A stretch of 64,000 bases of DNA from Ephemerocybe angulata (Eukaryota; Basidiomycota; Agaricomycetes; Agaricales; Psathyrellaceae), in the NCBI GenBank assembly GCA_013368325.1, contig JAACJK010000058.1, forward strand, positions 372,001 to 436,000. The letters run 5' to 3'. Of this stretch, positions 60,776-64,000 are shown piece by piece. The notes under the pieces were generated by a model. That model saw only the letters and a list, made by a program, of their open reading frames with translations, was not told the origin of the DNA and made no database searches. Each line of letters starts with the position of its first letter. The first letter of the stretch is position 1. The position numbers and the translations under genes are program-made.

Positions 60776-61135
60776 CTATTGCCTGCTCCGATGGGACATT
60801 TTATGATCTATAAGGCTCAAGGAAATTCCAAGTTGGCCCACCTCAAAGGGTGTATAGTCCAGACAGTGCGTACTCATCCCTCGAGTCAATAAACTTCGCG
60901 ACATCCTCAAGCTCGAGCTTGATGAATTTGAGGAGATCTGGGTGGCGGGAGAGACTCCGAAAGAGATGCCGAGAAGCACTAAGTCCTCCATGAGGACAGA
61001 GATGTATTTTGTTGGATGGAAATGCAGGGCACCGTGAAGCTCCTTTATTCTGGTATAGGTGGACATCCCGACGAGGAGCATCGCTGTGGTACACAGTAAC
61101 AGCGCAGCAGAGTTGCTACTAGCGCTCTCTAAGGA
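60776..61135 (-). pseudogene. Membrane-protein fragment inside the inverted-repeat element
   Basis: The minus-strand frame reads 'NSAALLLCTTAMLLVGMSTY', then 'TRIKELHGAL', with the hydrophobic-then-basic layout of a transmembrane helix and loop from a fungal 7-TM protein. It starts right next to the right inverted repeat and lacks a full domain. It may be a captured gene piece or chance. No relationship to the neighbouring 7-TM gene was proven. Confidence 0.3.
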
Positions 61136-61146
61136 GTTCGAACTTT

Positions 61147-61201
61147 GCGGACCTCGAACCTCGAACCCCGAACCTCGAACCTACGTGCCAGTCGGTCCGG
61201 T
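61147..61201 (-). repeat. Right inverted repeat of the GGTTCGA element
   Basis: Mirror of 60474-60529, containing four GGTTCGA/GGTTCGG units in tandem on the minus strand. Confidence 0.88.
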
Positions 61202-61534
61202 ATTCTGAAGACGGCGACTGACGGGGACAGAAGCGCCTGGGATGTAGGGGCTCAATGGACTTTCTTCTTCTTTTGTTCTCGATCTTACTCTTGGCCCCTT
61301 GAAACCTCCAAATCACATCCGCATAAAAGAACCACGGACTACTTCGCGAAAGTCACCACACAACATGAAGCGTCTGCACCACCTATTTTTTGACCGCCGC
61401 ATCACAAGAGATGGAATGCAGTGCTTCTATGTGTGTGAGTCACTGGTCACTAGCCCAAGGAGCGGGTACATAAAGCATTGTTGAACGAGGTGCGTTATGC
61501 AAGGCCCGCATCCTCACAATCTCGAGTCCAGGTC

Positions 61535-62819
61535 ATGGGAGGACTATCGAACACTCCCGAGGCCGGGAACATTCTTGCTCGTGCCCTCCTCACAGACCTC
61601 GTCTTATCACTGATTGTGGTTGGTAGGTATTTCGGGTCACTCTCACCACCCCGTACGATAACTGACGTCCAATTCGAAAGGAATACAGCTTTTTATGTGC
61701 ATCTATGGCCTCATAGCGTTTCTGGAGATACCCCGAGCAGAGCGCCGTGGTCGAGTCCGATACATTATCATCAGCTGGACTCTCTTCACTCTACTGAGCT
61801 TTGATACGTTTACAAACGTATCGTCTTTCTTTCGAGCAGTTTTCTACTCGAGAGCTCCCGAGGACTTTGCCTCGCAGCGCGTGAAGGAGTTCACCTGGCT
61901 GAGTTTCGCTGGATGTGTGGCATGCATCGCTGCCAGCCTTATCAGCGATGGTCTTTTGGTACGCCGCTCCCTGAGGTACAAGACACTTGGCTATAGGTAC
62001 TGACTATAATTTTGTAAAGCTTTATCGATGCTATCTCATTTGGAATCAGAAACGACAGGTCCTGATCTTGCCTCTTCTCACATACCTTGCCTCCATCGGT
62101 ACGTTTTCTGTCAATCTTGTATCTGTTCGTCTTGACCAATATCAATCCACGATGTCTTCTCCAGCCTTCTCCGTGCCATTTTTACACCCCATTATAGAGC
62201 ATATTGGATGGGCAGACAGCAACTTGACATTCGGATCTCTTTGGACCTTCTCGTCCGTCGCAACGAACGTTCTCGCCACCGCCCTCATCAGCTACCGGCT
62301 CATTCGCAGTCGAAGAAAGCTCTCTCCTCTCGTAGACTCTCAAGACCTCTCATTGTACACGGGAGTCCTCGCAATCCTCATCGAATCTGCATTGCCTCTC
62401 TCAATTTGTGGAATGGCCTACGCCATCATCCTCGCCATCACCAAACCAGGGGATCCTGACATCGTCAACAAAGAAGCAGCCTCCTACATTCTAGCTGGGC
62501 TATACTTCACATTTTCGGTACGCTATAATTATTCTAGTTAGGCTTCGCGATCTTTGAGATGCTGATGATTATTGCGGCTGAACAGGGTCTTTCGCCGCAG
62601 ATGATCATATTTCGGGTTACAACAGGTCGATCGTGGGTTCGTGGTCGCACTGGTACATCCGAAGCTACAGAAATCGTCCATATATCAAAGGAGGGTCCGA
62701 TGTTCTCTCCCCAAGACCATAGCATCTATCGGCGCTCGGGTATCATTGACATCTCATATTTGCCCATGGAAGCAACGGAATCCAGTACCAGCGCGCCGAA
62801 GGAAGCAGCACGTCGGTAA
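61535..62819 (+). CDS. Seven-transmembrane fungal receptor-like protein
   Basis: Exons 61535-61622, 61681-61958, 62020-62098, 62165-62517 and 62586-62819 sum to 344 codons (343 aa). Hydrophobic helices recur through the first 260 residues ('LLTDLVLSLIVVG', 'YIIISWTLFTLLSF', 'FAGCVACIAASLISDGLL'). The signature 'DGLLLYRCYLIWNQKRQVL' and 'SVATNVLATALISYRLIRSR' are typical of a large basidiomycete 7-TM family. The last exon is 'GLSPQMIIFRVTTGRSW' plus a hydrophilic tail. It would be a plasma-membrane sensor-like protein of unknown ligand. The fourth exon's boundary is chosen by its GTACGT donor; reading straight through 62099-62164 is also open. The ATG at 61535 is the first in frame. Confidence 0.82.
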
Positions 62820-63450
62820 TAGCATAATCATAATGAGAAGGACGACTGTTTATAACTGCTATGGATCCATCGCAAGTATGGAAGCCTAGGCCGCAACGAC
62901 GTGAATCTGCTGAAGTAGATGATCTGGGCGCCAATCAGTCTGAATCGCTAGCGCCCGACCCCCGACACTCGTGTTATGTTAGTAACATGGATCCAACCAT
63001 TTGCATATACCTCCCATTTCTCATAGACTGAAGACATGTTTGGGCGAATCAATGTATTAAAATGTGAATAAGTTACAATCGACTATGCAGAAAGGACGGT
63101 GTAAGGTGACTCATGAAAGTCATAAGTGTAAGCGTAAAGAACGTGATTATATGGATACAGTCAAGGAGAATGAGTAGATGCTGAACGTGATGAAATGAAT
63201 GAAGAGGTCCATGCGATGAACTGGAGAAAGTCAATCACGAGAGGAATACTGGATAATCCTTGTGCAGAGGAGACGCGATGAAGGAAAGGACAGTGGTCAT
63301 AATGAAGGTTACTCAGGTTGGTGGGAAGTTCAGAGGACGGGGAAGAAAAACGGAAGAGATGCAAAAGAAAGGAAGATCGAGACAAAAGGAAGAGAAAGCA
63401 ACGGAAAGAAGGAAGATATAAAAAAGGAAGGTGGACCAGTAAATCTGAAG
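62820..63450. other. Intergenic, convergent 3' flanks
   Basis: About 630 bp between the ends of the 7-TM gene and the minus-strand gene at 63451. Overlapping short frames only. No gene is supported. Confidence 0.55.
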
Positions 63451-63993
63451 TTAGGCCGCCTCGCAGTCAGACAAGCCAATCAGGAACCTCGCAACGATGT
63501 CCACACCCTCACTTACAGCCTCCCGGTCCTCCAACTTTACCTTCTCCATAAACTTCTGGTTGAACTTATCAGGGTGCCAGAGGAGGAGATCCGAGACGAT
63601 GCGGGTCCTCAATGACTTCCCACGGCACCTGGGGCGGTCGAGGTGCGCAAGGAAGGCCATGAGGTTCCCATAACTGAGAACACACAAACTGGTGACGTCC
63701 TCCAGGACAGGCCAGGGGATATCGTAGAAACCAACGCCCTCAGTGGTCATCTCAGATCGCAGGTGTCGCCACTTCTTAGTGTTCTCCGCGAACCGCTGCT
63801 TGACAGTCCGGTCAAAGCGAGGTTGCCCAGGGAAAACTGGCAGCGCTTTCAAGTTGTTGCTATCCATGGAGGAGGTAGCACCGAGGTACAGTCGATACGC
63901 CTCCCGCCTCCTCAGCTCCGCACGTATCGCTTCCCCATGCTCGCTCCTCCCCCCTTCCTCCTCCGCCCGAGCTGCGGCCTCTTGAGTACCCAT
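63451..63993 (-). CDS. WHPDKF-domain protein, possibly cut by the window edge
   Basis: A 180-aa open frame from an ATG at 63993, seven bases from the window end; the frame is open upstream of that ATG, so the real start may lie outside. The N-terminus is charged (RAEEEGGRSEHGEAIRAELR). The C-terminal 120 residues read 'RFAENTKKWRHL', 'GFYDIPWPVL', then 'RIVSDLLLWHPDKFNQKFME', 'EDREAVSEGVDIVARFLIGL'. This is the same domain plan as the end of gene A (residues 2050-2166: 'DDFPWPMI', 'RIKDYIKRWHPDRFETKLLI', 'EKERVREGAGSVVRSLNDLL'). A short protein built around this domain would fit a J-like cochaperone or adaptor, but no function is proven. Confidence 0.75.
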   Translation of the reverse strand: MGTQEAAARAEEEGGRSEHGEAIRAELRRREAYRLYLGATSSMDSNNLKALPVFPGQPRFDRTVKQRFAENTKKWRHLRSEMTTEGVGFYDIPWPVLEDVTSLCVLSYGNLMAFLAHLDRPRCRGKSLRTRIVSDLLLWHPDKFNQKFMEKVKLEDREAVSEGVDIVARFLIGLSDCEAA

Positions 63994-64000
63994 TACACGC

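Larger units (their letters stand above)
60474..61201. mobile_element. Inverted-repeat element with GGTTCGA-rich ends
   Basis: The ends are inverted repeats of about 55 bp: 26 identical bases starting ACCGGACCGACTGGCACGTA, then GGTTCGAGGTTCGAGG-type tandem motifs ending CCGC (60474-60529 and 61147-61201). A 10-bp direct repeat AAGACGGCGA lies close outside each end (60460-60469 and 61208-61217), separated from the ends by 4 and 6 bp. This is consistent with a target duplication and slightly ragged ends. The element is 728 bp and encodes no transposase, so it would be non-autonomous. The interior may contain a host gene fragment. Confidence 0.75.

Overview
The window looks like nuclear DNA of a basidiomycete, most likely an Agaricomycete mushroom-forming fungus. 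The evidence is dense short introns (about 45-85 bp, GTRNGT-type donors, CTRAY branch points), a 510-aa P450 split into 11 exons including a 14-nt one, a DUF7330-type protein, short F-box/leucine-rich proteins, a STAND/NACHT-ankyrin NLR and low-complexity scaffold proteins. Nothing suggests plasmid, organelle or bacterial origin, and no CRISPR array was seen. All calls come from reading the sequence; no database search was run.

Layout. 0.25-3.35 kb (-): a multi-span membrane protein whose C-terminus is an ankyrin array. 5.1-5.8 kb (-): a small basic protein. 6.0-8.2 kb (+): a pRiA4b ORF3-like protein. 8.8-10.1 kb (-): an F-box protein. 10.7-12.4 kb (+): an APH-like kinase interrupted by one in-frame stop. 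12.6-13.9 kb (-): a Bin3/MePCE RNA methyltransferase. 15.0-17.5 kb (+): cytosolic prolyl-tRNA synthetase. 19.8-21.9 kb (+): a cytochrome P450 followed by an intact MITE with a 9-bp target duplication. 23.5-24.9 kb (+): a second F-box protein, tail-to-tail with mitochondrial isoleucyl-tRNA synthetase (24.9-28.7 kb, -). 30.4-36.4 kb (-): a 1,905-aa disordered protein. 38-42 kb: weak gene remnants, a tRNA-Thr(AGU), a small coiled-coil membrane protein and a TPR-like protein. 41.9-46.0 kb is gene-poor.

46-57.5 kb is the most interesting part. A 2,166-aa coiled-coil protein (gene A, 46.1-52.6 kb) ends in a compact domain with a WHPDRF core. Immediately downstream lies an NLR (gene B, 53.5-57.5 kb) with an intact NACHT P-loop and ankyrin repeats. 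Its last exon runs in one open frame from the ankyrin repeats into about 550 residues copied from gene A, with the copied blocks in a different order. The copy ends at a frameshift-induced stop, and a decayed remnant of gene A's terminal domain follows. This resembles the integrated-domain (decoy) architecture of plant NLRs, with the likely donor gene next door. A third gene at 63.5-64.0 kb (-) carries the same WHPD-type domain.

58-64 kb also holds a DUF7330 gene, a 0.73-kb inverted-repeat element that may carry a membrane-protein fragment, and a 7-TM receptor-like gene. The housekeeping genes (two aminoacyl-tRNA synthetases, the RNA methyltransferase, the tRNA) are intact. The accessory content (NLR, F-box genes, MITEs, broken kinase) marks this as a plastic region.
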